Assembly: GCA_036925085.1 (NCBI GenBank)
Contig: JAUPFP010000017.1
Location: forward strand, 1,236,001-1,300,000
DNA length: 64,000 nucleotides
Reading direction: 5' to 3'
Origin: Brachycybe producta
Taxonomy: Eukaryota > Arthropoda > Diplopoda > Playtdesmida > Andrognathidae
A program made the position numbers and the translations under genes. The notes beneath the pieces were generated by a model. It had not been told where the DNA came from, did no database searches, and saw only the letters and a list, made by a program, of their open reading frames with translations. This document shows positions 42,686-53,517 of this stretch, piece by piece (within the stretch, counting starts at the first letter, position 1; every line of letters starts with the position of its first letter).

Positions 42686-43375
42686 AGGGCTCGGATTTTT
42701 ATGCACTATCAAGCAAAATGTTTCTCAATCTGTGGCCCAAGAGAGCCAATTGCCAATTGCCAATTGTGAATCGTTTAGATTTATCGACAACACTGGATTC
42801 GAGATTAGAACTCTTAGTTGACAACTGATAATATGAACTGTATAACCAAACAGCTAGCCTCTAATCGGGCCTTTTTGATTAGAAAAAGTATAATTGCAGT
42901 TGCTCTAATGAGGTTTTTAATGGTTTTTCGCTACGCAGTACATGAGGAACCCAGAAACACATCTGCAAGTAGTACTGCTAATGAGGAGGATAGCACAGAG
43001 GAAACTGACTAAATACAATTATTTGGAGTAGGATTGCATTACAGTTGCAGTTACATTGCGTTACAGTTGTTATTGTTTACAGTGCATTGCGTTACAGTTT
43101 GCAACGTGCAGTGCAGTGGACAATACTGTAGATGTCCTACATCAATAATGTGAACATTATTTGCGAGATCGGCGTCATATCATCCTATTTCTCAGCTTGG
43201 AACTGACATTCATACTAACATGTGACTTATTTGGGAACACTTGGTTGTGCCCATGGGCATGGGTGGCCTAAAGGCAGGCGGACCAGAGTCATATTTCGCC
43301 ACAATCGGCACTTGAACAACAAATTATAAAACATTTGCTTGATATTGTATAAAAATCCGAGCCCTACTCATTAAT
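42686..43375. mobile_element. MITE with AGGGCTCGGATTTTTAT termini
   Basis: AGGGCTCGGATTTTTATGCA, CTATCAAGCAAAATGTTT at the left mirrors AAACATTTGCTTGATATTG, TATAAAAATCCGAGCCCTA at the right. The interior includes GCGTTACAGTT-type short repeats (about 43025-43100). A frame at 42818-43012 has no homology I recognise. A fragment AGGGTCAGGATTTTTATGCA near 53014 may be a relative. hAT-like by its ends, but no clear duplication. Confidence 0.65.
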
Positions 43376-44542
43376 TAAATCTTGTTTTTTTTCTTCCCTC
43401 TCTTTCATTTTTTTCTTGTTTTGGTCAAAAAAAGGAGTCACGCAAAACTGAGAAAAATAATTTAAAAGTATTAAAAAAAAGGGAAGATTAAATAAGTGTT
43501 AGATAGGATATATTGTTTGAGTGGGTGGGTGGATTGGACTGTGAATATACATGTATGTTTAGGCCTATACAGTATATACATATATACCACAAACATAACT
43601 TGTATATAATGATGAGGTTCACTGCTTGAATGCGTTTTTGAAGCGAAAAATGAGAATGTTCGAAATAAGCACCTCCATAAAGAGGGAAGAAAAAAAAAAT
43701 CTCTCGCAAGTTTCGAAAAAAAAACTTAAGTGTTTTACGCGATCACCAAGTGGAACCACCACAAAATGAACAAATTTAACAGATACACACATGTGTATGT
43801 ATGAAATAAGTGAAAATAAACATGGGTGCCCCCACACTGGTTTTTTTATTAGAGGTGTAGAAGAGAACCAGTTAGGCGTTGCATTTCCGAATATTATTAT
43901 TTTGATGTGTGTACATATTTGTGGATTTTTTATTTATGAATTATGAATTACTTTTTCAGATATTAGGAGAAAAAAAAGTTGAATATGAATTTTGAAAAAT
44001 TACTCTAGAAGCAGTCACATGAAGGGCTCTATGGCAGAGGGACCGATTTTAACTATGCCTAATCAGATCTCGGCCAACGAGGACGGCTCGAGGTGGAGGC
44101 CCAAATTAACCTCCAAATTAACGCTATGTTCCGACGGTTTGGGACTATTGCGAGACAAACTTCCCGTTGTCTTTTTCCAGTGTCATCTTAAGGCACCGGA
44201 TAGCAGGGCTGTAGCCCAGGGCTTTTCAAAAAAAAAATTTAACATTGGAGAAGAAATTTTTTTGGGGGAAATTTGTATCCCACCATTTCAGAATTTCAGA
44301 AGTGGAGTTATGGGTGGAGACATGGGTTATAAAAGTAGGTAATTGATGTTTATATGTAACATTTATGGGTGAGCATGTGGGAGCCCATTTTTCAATTAGC
44401 CCAGGTCCGCAAGAATTTTTAAGACGGCGCTTGTCTTTTCTATCTCACCCAAAATGGAAAACATGTTAACAATGTTGTTGCAACAGACATTAGGTATGGA
44501 CCCGCTAGATAACAACGCAACTGTATTATCGACAGTCCCTAT
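43376..44542. other. Non-coding stretch with one less AT-rich block
   Basis: The segment 44000-44220 is less AT-rich than its surroundings and carries an open plus-strand frame (43992-44342, MKNYSRSSHMKGSMAEGP start). It has no recognised domain or splice sites, so it is not called as a gene. Confidence 0.35.
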
Positions 44543-44746
44543 TAGGGTTGCCACCTTTCTTCCTTTGTGAGCTACAGTCCTCCATTTGGAAGAAATGTCC
44601 TCCGGCCAGGACCGTCCTCCACGAAGGCAAAACATGTCCTCCATACAATAAATTGTATAAATGACAAATAAGTTCGTGGAGGACGGTCCTGGCCGGAGGA
44701 CATGTTCTTCCGAATGGAGGACTGTCCTCCACAGGTGGAAAGCCTA
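44543..44746. mobile_element. TTGCCACC foldback MITE, copy 3
   Basis: TAGGGTTGCCACCTTTCTTC and CCACAGGTGGAAAGCCTA are the ends. GTCCCTAT and GTCCGGAT flank it (6 of 8 match), a plausible old hAT duplication. The two arms contain GAAATGTCCTCCGGCCAGGA and its mirror TCCTGGCCGGAGGACATG. Confidence 0.75.
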
Positions 44747-45483
44747 GTCCGGATACATTGTCACGGAACTTTGTATCCAAGTGTATATTAGGCTTAAGAC
44801 AAATTTATAGATCACAGGGTGGGTGGGTCTCCGAATTTTTTTTTAAAAACCGTTTTAAGTTACCTTGTTAAGTACTTGCATCAGAAAACTACAATAAAAA
44901 TTACTTTTTAGTAATAGTTATAACTTAATAATAGTTATAACTAGCTTAGTCTTATTTTAAAACTATAGGTATATAACTAACCTTTCTACTTTTTCTTCAA
45001 AAAAAAAAAAAACTAACTGCAATATTAAGTTACGGATTAAATAAAGTAATTAGACTTTAGATTTATTCGTAGACTTCAAAGTTAGATTTCAAATGAATGC
45101 ATAATTTTAAAGATTTTTAAATTTTCTTAATGGTTAAAAAGATTATACTACTAACTACAGTAGTTAGCTCTACTAAATTAATAATTTAGCTGCTTATTTA
45201 GAATACATTTTCTAAACTGCTATTCAAGTAGTTTAACACACAAAGTCATAAGCTGCAATAAATTATGAAAATCATTTCATTTTGTTTTTTTTTTCTTTTC
45301 ATTTATGTTATGGTGGTTATGGTGTAGTAAAAAACAGACAGAACTATAGTAATTGAAGCACTTCATGAAAGAAATCCAGAATGTATTTCAAACTAGAAAA
45401 GTAAGTTAAGGTTGTTTCTTTATGAGAGTTTATTCGCGTATACTCAAATATGTAGAATATACACGTAACTGGAGGAACTTTAA
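44747..45483. other. AT-rich non-coding stretch
   Basis: No gene recognised. Very AT-rich with TAATAGTTATAACT words near 44910-44940. Confidence 0.45.
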
Positions 45484-45525
45484 TTTAGGCCTGGCTCACA
45501 GCATGAAGTTTAATCAAGTGCTGAT

Positions 45526-46147
45526 TAGGACAGGCAATTAGAAATCGGGACAAACAGAAGTTATGACGTCAGACTACATAACCAACCAATTAGAAGTTGC
45601 GTTTGTCATAAAAAGGGCGGAGCCAATTTCTGTTTGTCCCGATTTTTAATTGCCTGTCTGATTAGGCTGTGGAGTCGCTCATTTTTGGTAGGAGTCAATA
45701 TAAAGTAAACGATTCCGACTCCAAGAGAAAAATGATTGACCGAACATCAAAATTGAGTCCTAAAGATGCAGCAATATTGACGTACCCTGAGATTACGCAA
45801 AATGCCGGCTCTAACCGCTAGGGCTTTATCACCGACTCCAGGTATCTGTGGAAAGATTATTTTCTGCTCTCTCCGAATTCTAAAATCTGATTTGAGAGCA
45901 TCGACGAAATAATCGAACATAATTGAAGCCATGATGCTATTTTTATGAACCAAATTCGATTTAAATTAAATTCGATTAAAATGTACAAATTATTTTTGAA
46001 TAAATATATAATGTTGATTTAGTTTCAATTATTTTTTTTTTTATTTTTGTTTGTCGGACTCAGTCGCAAGCCGTAGTGGAGTCGAATTACAAATTTCAAA
46101 TTACAGGAGTCGGAGTCGAACAATTATGTAACGACTCCACAGCCCTA
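45526..46147. mobile_element. hAT element with TAGGGCTGTGGAGTCG termini
   Basis: Ends TAGG(insert)CTGTGGAGTCG and CGACTCCACAGCCCTA, flanked by GTGCTGAT (45518-45525) and GTGCTAAT (46148-46155), an 8-bp duplication with one mismatch. GGAGTCGGAGTCGAACAATT-type words fill the right end. The left terminus is split four bases in by a CAGGCAATT MITE. Confidence 0.85.
45530..45657. mobile_element. CAGGCAATTAG MITE, 128 bp, with 9-bp duplication
   Basis: ACAGGCAATTAGAAATCGGG to CCCGATTTTTAATTGCCTGT. CTGATTAGG occurs exactly on both sides (45521-45529 and 45658-45666). TGACGTCA is present. It is the youngest layer of the nest. Confidence 0.92.
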
Positions 46148-46184
46148 GTGCTAATGCATTAATTCATTGTGTGAACCAGGCCTA

Positions 46185-46841
46185 ATATAGTAACAGTGAT
46201 ATACGATGTCGGCTGTGTAAGCGATTACATTGTAGAAATAATTTTGTCAAAATGTTTTTAACTTCAATGGTATTGATTTGTAGTTATTTTCATAAAGTTG
46301 AATAATTTTCCTTTTTTTAAAAAAAAATAAATAGATTTTTTAAAGTTGATTAGCACAATGATAGGATTAAATGAATCCAAAGAGACTCTTGTTCTAAACT
46401 ATCTTCCAAGTAAACTTTCCGGAGTGATTGACAAAACGATTTATATTTTTGGTAAATCTGTTCCTTATGATATTTGACAATGGAATTGACTTTAAAGATT
46501 TATTTTTTGAATAAGAAACGTATTGTTTTTAATGGGATTTATTGCTTTTTCTTGGTTTTTGACAATGGTGTGTTCCATCTCGGCCGACTTATTATAGTTG
46601 CAGACGGTTGTCTGCAACCATAATAATCGGCCGAGATGGAATAAGCCTGTGTGGTTTGTGGACCACATTGCGAGCGTCATGGGATTGGTGGGCTGGGGTT
46701 ACACCTTTTTACACAATGTAGGTCTCTACTATAGTCTACATTAGTTTTTAGTTGTAGTTAAACTCGTTAATGCTACCGTATTTTAGTAGTTTTTGTCCAT
46801 CATTGCCAAACAAAAAAAGACAAAACATAATGCAAATCTAT
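46185..46841. other. AT-rich stretch with a small foldback
   Basis: At 46573-46641 a hairpin with ~32-bp arms (TTCCATCTCGGCCGACTTAT, TATAGTTGCAGAC) and a 4-bp loop is isolated. No gene. Confidence 0.6.
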
Positions 46842-47391
46842 GGAGCCCTGCAGAAGACTTTTGCCAAAAAAATTTAAATCTCGACATGTCGACTTTTAAT
46901 CTTATTTTATTCGGCCATGTTAATTATGCCAAGTTGCGCACACCATAACTAATAATTAAATTATTGAAAGCGCCCTCTTGTAGCAGCAATAATTTAATTA
47001 TTAGAGTACGGTGCGCACAACATGGCATAATTAACATGGCCAAATAAAATAGATTAAAAGTCGACATGTCGAGATTCTGGAAAAAGTCGACATGTCGAGA
47101 ATAAAGTCGAGGTGTCGAGAATAAAGTCGACGTGTCGAGAATAAAGTCTGCATGTCGAGATTAAAGTCGACGTGTCGAGAATAAAGTCGACGTGTCGAGA
47201 ATAAAGTCTGCATGTCGAGATTAAAGTCTGGATGTCGAGATTAAAGTCGATATGTCGAGATTATGGAAAAAGTCGACATGTCGAGAATAAAGTCGATATG
47301 TTGAGATTATGGAAAAAGTCGACACGTCGAGAATAAAGTCTTCATGTCGAGATTTTAAGAAAAAAATCTGGCATGTCCTTTATAGGGCTCC
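46842..47391. mobile_element. MITE with GGAGCCCT termini and internal GTCGACATGTCGA minisatellite
   Basis: GGAGCCCTGCAGAAGAC at the left and GTCCTTTATAGGGCTCC at the right. A large inverted repeat (ATCTCGACATGTCGACTTTT, GGCCATGTTAATTATGCC) spans 46878-47100. It is followed by a 20-bp tandem repeat to 47365. A 58-bp minimal relative is at 48771-48828. Confidence 0.7.
47055..47365. repeat. 20-bp minisatellite, palindromic unit
   Basis: About 14 units of AAAGTCGACATGTCGAGAAT with CGACGTGTCG, CTGCATGTCG and CTGGATGTCG variants and two longer units containing TATGGAAA. The unit centre TCGACATGTCGA is itself a palindrome. Confidence 0.88.
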
Positions 47392-48164
47392 GTACAAATC
47401 TAAACTGATGTAGCACCGTTTCATTACCATTGTTTTAATAATACTATTGAATTGAATATTTGAAATAAATGGAAACACAAAAAAATGAACAAAACACCAC
47501 CACACCTCAATGTTCATACAACTTTTTCTTCTTTTAAAACGGAATAATAAATATCCGAGTATTGATAAGAAGAAAAAAAAGTATTTTTTTTTAAGAAGAA
47601 AGAATGAAAACTTAAAAGCAAATTTCTAAGCTGCCTGATCAAAAAAAGATGTTTGCCCATGCATGATTGCAATTTTCAAACACCCCCCCCCTCCTCCCCC
47701 CTCTCAAATTCACTGATGAAGAACAAGAATCCCTAAGTTTTCTGAATGGTGTAATGACATGTGCGGAGAGGATTCTTTCTATCACTCTTGTTTCTTATCC
47801 AGTATCCCACCCACACCATCATGAGGATTCGAACACACAGACATTATTCACACCAGAGGTAGACGACAAAAAAAAAGACCATAGCGATTACTGTACTTTA
47901 TATGAAGTAGTGGTGGACTACTTACTATATTTTTGATTATAGTTAGAAAAGATGGAGTGAGAGAGAAAAAAAAACTGTTAAGCACAGAAACGAATTACTA
48001 TAAAGAGAGAGAGAGGAGGGGGGGGGGGGGGAGGGGGGGGGGGGGAGAGAAAAGACAAAAAAAAAAAAAAAAAAGGTCATAGATGGCTAACTTCGTGAGA
48101 AAACCTCCTTTCGAAGTTCAAAGAGGGCTTTTGAGAGTTTACATGGAAGCAGCCTAGTGATGTG
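47392..48164. other. AT-rich stretch with poly-G/poly-A tract
   Basis: No gene recognised. A G-rich tract at about 48014-48045 is followed by poly-A. The 47667-47936 frame has no domain. Confidence 0.45.
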
Positions 48165-48370
48165 ACAGGCAATTAGAAATCGGGACATACAGAAGTTGAC
48201 TCCGCCCTTTTTATGACGACCGGCAACTTCTAATTGGTTGGTTATGTAGTCTGACGTCACATGCTCCGCCCTTTTCCACGTCGAACCACACAACAAACCA
48301 ATTAGAAGTTGCCGGTCGTCATAAAAAGGGCGGAGTCAACTTCTGTTCATCCCGTTTTCTAATTGCCTGT
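48165..48370. mobile_element. CAGGCAATTAG MITE, full-length copy
   Basis: ACAGGCAATTAGAAATCGGG to CCCGTTTTCTAATTGCCTGT, with arms AGAAGTTGACTCCGCCC and GGGCGGAGTCAACTTCT. The two arms share the compensating change GACTCC/GGAGTC. TCTGACGTCACATGCTCCGC is in the loop. Flanks do not repeat. Confidence 0.88.
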
Positions 48371-49439
48371 TCTTTGGTGGGCCTTCTACTTTCCACTAAG
48401 CGAAGGGCCGCCCGCATGGCAATCGCTTTCTGTCGCGTGCTGTGTTTTTTTAATTATGTTTGCAAATTTGAGCTTTTAAATGAAAAAAGCGATTGATTTT
48501 CTTTTTAAATGTATCAAAAACAGGCACGTGTTGTCTATCCACATAAATAAAGAGTATGAATTTCGGCGATAAACCACAAAGACGAAACAAAAAGTCGGTT
48601 TTGATGAGAGGACACTGTAATGTGCCTATAATAAAATAATTCATTTTAGTTGGATGGACAAAACGAAAGTCAATATTTTCTAAAGTGGCTTTTTTGTCTT
48701 CTGTTCATTGCACATAGCTGGCCGACCCGCCAAACCACGCCATTCTCCCCTAATCCCGAACCCCCAGGCTAGAGCCCTGTTAGCCCGACTTGTGCAAAAA
48801 AAATTGAAAATGTCCTCTGCAGGGCTCTGTATCAAGTGTAAAATTTCTTTCTTGAAAATTTGGATTAGAAAAAAAAAAAAAAAGATAAATCTTAGTTTTG
48901 GTTAATTTTCTTTTGTTTTCAACTCTCCTACGAACGTAATGAGCGAGTGTATTGCTCCAATCATAATATCAAAAATGACATAAGATAACTGTTTTAAGGC
49001 CAACCATATGTGCTAAGTACCCTCTAGGCTCTACCCCGCCCCCATCATCATCATCATCTTCTATTATCATCCCTTATTTGGCTCACTTTATAGATATCAT
49101 TGAATGAATGAATGAATGAATGTAATAATCAAGATTTCTACTATTCTGTTTTTGTCTTTCTCATTCAAGTTGTAATCACTTTGATCATCATTAAATGACA
49201 TTGAGATGGGAGGGAATCTCATCATTATTGTCGTTTTTAGGAGAATAAATTGCTAATCAACAATCGCCTCTGGCGATGAACACACACACCTCAATTGACA
49301 CTCATAATAAGACACAATAATATTGCATCTCTTATGTCTCGTAAAAACCGTTCAGATTACTTTGCTCTAACGGTGTAAACGCAGTTTAATTCACATTGGA
49401 AAAAAACGGGAATATAGGGAGGGGGGAGGGGAATTATAT
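48371..49439. other. Non-coding stretch with small repeats
   Basis: Contains a 58-bp foldback at 48771-48828 (AGAGCCCTGTTAGC / GTCCTCTGCAGGGCTCT) and (GAAT)n at about 49103-49121. No gene recognised. Confidence 0.5.
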
Positions 49440-49795
49440 ATTTTATATATATAATATCCCAGGTCTCTGTGTGTGTGTGTGTGTGGAGTAACACTGTACA
49501 AAACTCTTGAAGCACGTCGGAATTTATCTAAATTTGAATAAATGAACCTTTTTTTTTCCTTCTCAAGGTCAACTATATGTTGAACTCTTCCTTTGGAAAG
49601 TGTAGAAGGGCGAGAGAGAACAGTGGGAGGGGGTGAGGGGAAAAGGTTGGAAAGTGTAGAAGTGGGAGAGAGAGAGAAAAGTGGGAGGGGTGACTGAAAT
49701 TGAAATGAAAGGAGAAAAAAAAGGAAAAACGACGCGCATGCGCACAATTGCCTGTGAATTTTGCTCCCGTCATTTATGACGGGTTACCCCACTAG
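49440..49795 (+). mobile_element. Helitron-like element H4
   Basis: Starts near TATAATATCCCAGGTCTCTG, contains GTCGGAATTTATCTAAATTT and a doubled GTGGGAGG purine block, and ends CCCGTCATTTATGACGGG, TTACCCCACTAG, T. The internal MITE is reduced to CACAATTGCCTGTG. The next Helitron starts immediately at its 3' end. Confidence 0.72.
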
Positions 49796-50335
49796 TATAT
49801 ATATTAAGCCAGGTCTGTATGTGTGTGTGTAACGTCGGAATTTATATACATTTGAATAAATGAATCGCTTTTTTTTCTCAAGGTCAACTATATGTTGCAC
49901 ACTCCCCATCCAAGAACCCCATGATATTAAATTGGAGAGGGGAAAAGGTTGGAAAGTGTAGAGGGGGGAGAGATAGGGAAACGAGGGAGAAAAAGTGGGA
50001 GGGGGAAACTGAAATTGAAATGAAAGGAGTAAAAAAAACAAATGACGCGCATGCGCACACCAGAAAAAATGAAAAACTCATTTTCTCTTTCAAATATAAA
50101 GAGGGGAGGGTATAATAGTAGCAAAATTAAACTACAGTTTATCACAGGTAATTGTGTCCAGCATTAGAATTTCTTTTTCTCCGACCTTTTATGAACGTCA
50201 TCAATTTCTAATTGGTTTGTTACTTGGTCTGACGTCATAAAAGGGCGGAGGAAAAGAAATTCTAATGCTGGGCACAATTGCCTGCGAATTTAGCTCCCGT
50301 CATTTATGACGGGTTACCCCACTAGTTTTGTAATA
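49796..50335 (+). mobile_element. Helitron-like element H5, head-to-tail with H4
   Basis: TATATATATTAAGCCAGGTC at the 5' side directly follows H4's CTAG. The interior matches H3 closely, including the MITE at 50144-50285, and ends at CTAG 50332-50335 followed by T. Confidence 0.75.
50144..50285. mobile_element. CAGGCAATT MITE, subfamily B, in H5
   Basis: ACAGGTAATTGTGTCCAGCA to TGCTGGGCACAATTGCCTG, with the same arms as 41735-41877 and TGACGTCATAAAAGGGCGG in the right arm. Confidence 0.8.
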
Positions 50336-50391
50336 AGTATGTGCAAGGACTGGTGAAAGAAATTGTAGTTTGCTGGATGCAGATTAGACAG

Positions 50392-50542
50392 CAGGCAGTT
50401 CTGCACAGCACTAAAATGTCGTTTGCCCCCCCCCCCCCTTGCCTTTGATGAGCATCATCAATTTCTAATTGGTTTGTTACTTGGTCCGATGTCATAAAAG
50501 GGCGGAGCAAACAAAATTTTAGTGCTGGACAGAACTGCCTGT
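50392..50542. mobile_element. CAGGCAGTT MITE, subfamily C
   Basis: CAGGCAGTTCTGCACAGCAC mirrors GTGCTGGACAGAACTGCCTG. Inner arms carry TTGCCCC(C)n and GGGCGGAGCAAAC. Half-copies lie at 60600-60698 and, diverged, 36880-37012. Confidence 0.8.
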
Positions 50543-51112
50543 GCAGACTAGAGATGGCCAAATTTGTGTTGCCGGTTCTCAAAGGAGCGGGGCAAACGAC
50601 TATAAATAATTTACCGTCTTTACTTGCAGAGATACCATAGAGAGACGGCTCTTTCTATTTGTGATTAATAGATGGCGCTGATGCGCCCACGGCTGCTATT
50701 CTTTAAACCAAGCACCTTCCCTCCATAACAGAACTGAAGTAGACAAATGATAACTTTTTAAAAGTATGGCGCCTACTTGCTTTTATTTTAATGTAACATA
50801 ACCAAGTTGTGTGTGATTGTTACTCCAGTAAACTTTACTACATGTATAATGTATATCGTCTGCGATGGTATGTCGTGTGAAACAAACTTGTGAATTGCGC
50901 GCGCGGTGAATGATGCATCTCGTGTAACAAGCATGTTACGGTGTTGCTGATGTTCCTTGCCGTTTCATACAGTCACGTAAGCACGTAGTCGACCTGTGTT
51001 AAGCGACGTGGTAATATATAATTGGGGGGGGGGGGGGTGGAATGCTTAAGTTTGTATACCTACAGGGTTGCGGCCGTTGCCAAACAAAATGAAAACCTGA
51101 AAATGTCAGGGA
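50543..51112. other. Non-coding stretch with G-run
   Basis: No gene recognised. Poly-G at about 51023-51036. Confidence 0.45.
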
Positions 51113-51328
51113 ATAAAGCCTCGTTTTCACAGCGATATTTCTTTCTTGAGAGTAACTGTCATGAAAGTTGCGATAGTTCTTTCTTGAGAGTAACTGTCAT
51201 GAAAGTTGCGATAGTTCACTCTCGCGATAGCAACTGTCTACATGTCTTTGAAGTAACGTGATTGTTCTGTCATGACAGTGTGTGACGTCTACTTCACAGA
51301 TATCATTGAGTCAACAACACAGTGTTGT
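51113..51328. mobile_element. AAAGCCTCGTTTTCA MITE, left-end copy
   Basis: TAAAGCCTCGTTTTCACAGC start. A TTTCTTGAGAGTAACTGTCA unit is duplicated in tandem (about 51140 and 51180). Ends at the GTCAACAACACAGTGTTG block where a GATTCGA fragment begins. Confidence 0.7.
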
Positions 51329-51422
51329 TGCCTCTCTGAATTATATAGGATTCTTATATGAAGGATTCGAGATTCGTTATATTCGAAGGATTCGAGAAAA
51401 TTTAGGATTCGTCCAACCTCTA
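51329..51422. mobile_element. hAT-like GATTCGA MITE, right-end fragment
   Basis: GGATTCTTATATGAAGGATT through GGATTCGTCCAACCTCTA, the right terminus of the family. Confidence 0.65.
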
Positions 51423-51456
51423 ATTATTAGTGTACAGAAGTTGTTTTTAAAAAAAC

Positions 51457-52281
51457 TAGAGGTGGGACGAATCCTAAATTTTCTCGAATTCCAAACCTTT
51501 AAGCGGCAGTCACACTAGGCTGGTTTACAAGCTGCTGGTTGCTGCTGGCTGGTTGTAGCCAGCTAGCAGCATAGTCTGAACTGCTACCAGCAGCTGCTTT
51601 CACCAGCGGGCTAGTGATTTTAACAGCAGCTGGTGAAGTTGGACCTGTCCAACTTTAGCAGCTACCAGCTGGTCATGTGACTCCCTTCTTGCTGCTGCCA
51701 TCTAGTGTGAACTTTTTGTTGCTAGTAGTGGCACTAGTGGTAGTTGAAACTCCACTGTTTGGGTTGGTTGTTGTTAGTTTGTGTTTTTGCAAGACGGTGA
51801 TTGGATGACTTGCACTGCTAATACCAACAGTGACTGGACAAGTGTGAACCCAAAGCAGCTGCTGCTTGCTGTTGCTGCTAATAGCCAGCAGCAACTAGCG
51901 GCTTGTAAACCAGCCTAGTGTGACTGCCGCTATAAGGTTCTCGAATCTCTCGAATCCTTTATATAATACTATTTTATTCATTAAGAAGATACAAATAAAT
52001 GAAATAATAAAATTAAAAACAGTGTGGCACACAGGGTCAATGCCACAAGGTGATATTCGTGATCCGGGTACCACCGAAATTGCAACAATCACCGTTTTTT
52101 TTTGTTAGTGAACGCTTCTATTGGACGTCAATGGAGTTAAAACTAATTTTACCAAAGTTTTTAACAGTTTTTTTTTTAGGTTAGGATTCGAAAGATTCGA
52201 AAGATGAAAAAAGCGCGAAGATTCGAGTTTTCGAATCTCGAATATTTTTCAAGATTCGAGGATTCAAATTTCCCATTTCTA
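51457..52281. mobile_element. hAT-like GATTCGA MITE with 8-bp duplication and nested MITE
   Basis: TAGAGGTGGGACGAATCCTA to GAATTTGAATCC-type right end CAAATTTCCCATTTCTA. AAAAAAAC is repeated exactly at 51449-51456 and 52282-52289. A CAGTCACACTAGG MITE is nested at 51503-51930. The core CAATGCCACAAGGTGATATT is shared, in inverse orientation, with 63490-63520. Confidence 0.85.
51503..51930. mobile_element. MITE with CAGTCACACTAGGCTGG termini, copy 2
   Basis: GCGGCAGTCACACTAGGCTG mirrors CAGCCTAGTGTGACTGCCGC. TTAA on the left and TATA on the right suggest a TTAA target. It is very similar along its length to 24476-24905. Confidence 0.85.
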
Positions 52282-52289
52282 AAAAAAAC

Positions 52290-53440
52290 CAGCTAAAATA
52301 TCCAAATTTGGTATGAAAAACCTGGAAAAGTCAGGGAGACTCAGGAAATTTTAGAAATGAAAAATCGGTGGCAATCCTAACCTAAGCTATATATGAAGTT
52401 CATAAGATGAGAGCTCAGTAAACTCCAATAAAAGACTTTATATATGGATAATCTTATTGGATTTTAGCGTTAATGTTGTTGTTTGTGTGTGTGTGTGTGG
52501 GGGGGGGGACTAATGTGCAATATGCAATAATGTTAAATGGACATTATGGTTGGGTGTTGTCTTTAGTATAGGTGGTAGAAAAATGGGAGAGGACGAAGTA
52601 GGGGAGGGAGGAGAAGCAAGTCTAGCTGTAAAAGTAATAAGGTTGAAATTGGCATCCTTTTGTTATTTTATTACCATCCAATGAATCTTCTTCAGCTTAC
52701 ATACACAAACATAGTTTCCATTATCATGAAAATGTGACACCTACACGATTTAATTGTTTTATCATTTATTGTTTTGATGCAGTTGTGGGTCGACACCTCT
52801 CTCCCTCCCTCACAAACCACTTATTTCATTTAATTGTAATGTTTGTATTAGTTGTAGTGTTTATATATTATATATAAGTATTAACTCAATATTTTCAGTT
52901 TATTAACTGAATTAAATTGAATTTGATATAGTGTTTGTTTGTCCTTCACAGGGCTCTGTAGAACACGTTTATTATTTAAATGCATTTAAATTATCAGGTG
53001 TGTACTAAGCATTAGGGTCAGGATTTTTATGCAACACATACATGCATGTATTAATTAAAATGCAGAATAAAACTGTCGAATTTTGCACGAAAATACTAGA
53101 AAAGTATGCATTTTAAAATAAACAAAATTTAATAAAAAATGTTTTTGGATTTTAAAAACCTTCTGAGTATTTTTTGTTGTTGTGAATCTGCAACAGTAAC
53201 ATGCAAAATTGTTAGTTTTGCAATGTTGGTGCTTCTATAATGAAAGAGTATTACACAGGGCGTAGGCCTGCTGCAAAGGGGAAGAAAAGGAAGCATCTAA
53301 TGGGCAGTTAGTTTCACATGCATCTGCTAAAAAAACTTAAAAAAAAATTACCTAAAAACTAGCAACAATTGATTGGTTGGTTGGTTAACAACAGTTGCTA
53401 CTGTAAGTTAATTTGCAGGCAAAGGTGGGGGGGGGGTGCA
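52290..53440. other. AT-rich non-coding stretch
   Basis: No gene recognised. (TG)n then poly-G at about 52480-52508. A CCTTCACAGGGCTCTGTAG fragment near 52940 recalls the GGAGCCCT MITE ends. Confidence 0.45.
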
Positions 53441-53444
53441 CCTG

Positions 53445-53515
53445 CTTATCACGATGTGGTTATATTTATGGCAAAGAAGGGAGAGAGGTTCTTGGTTCAA
53501 GTCCTAGCTGGAGGG
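53445..53515 (+). repeat. tRNA-derived SINE head, copy 2
   Basis: TATCACGATGTGG at the A-box position and GGTTCAAGTCC (53494-53504) as B box. The intervening ATGGCAAAGAAGGGAGAG aligns with the 16170-16245 copy. It stops where a tandem-16-mer foldback begins. Confidence 0.65.
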
Positions 53516-53517
53516 TG

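Larger units (their letters stand above)
45484..46184. mobile_element. ~75-bp MITE (TTAGGCCTGG termini) split by nested insertions
   Basis: TTAGGCCTGGCTCACA at the left and TGTGAACCAGGCCTAA at the right. After removing the hAT element inside it only about 75 bp remain, almost all palindromic. Confidence 0.65.

Noticed and set aside
42818-43012. Small protein gene (MTTDNMNCITK start)
   Set aside because: It lies wholly inside a MITE with AGGGCTCGGATTTTTAT termini and shows no recognisable motif.
43992-44342. 116-codon gene
   Set aside because: The first 70 codons are less AT-rich, but no domain, splice site or promoter is visible and the rest is low complexity.
44743-44760. Cleaner TTAA target for the TTGCCACC family
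   Set aside because: No TTAA flanks any of the three copies; an imperfect 8-bp duplication fits better.
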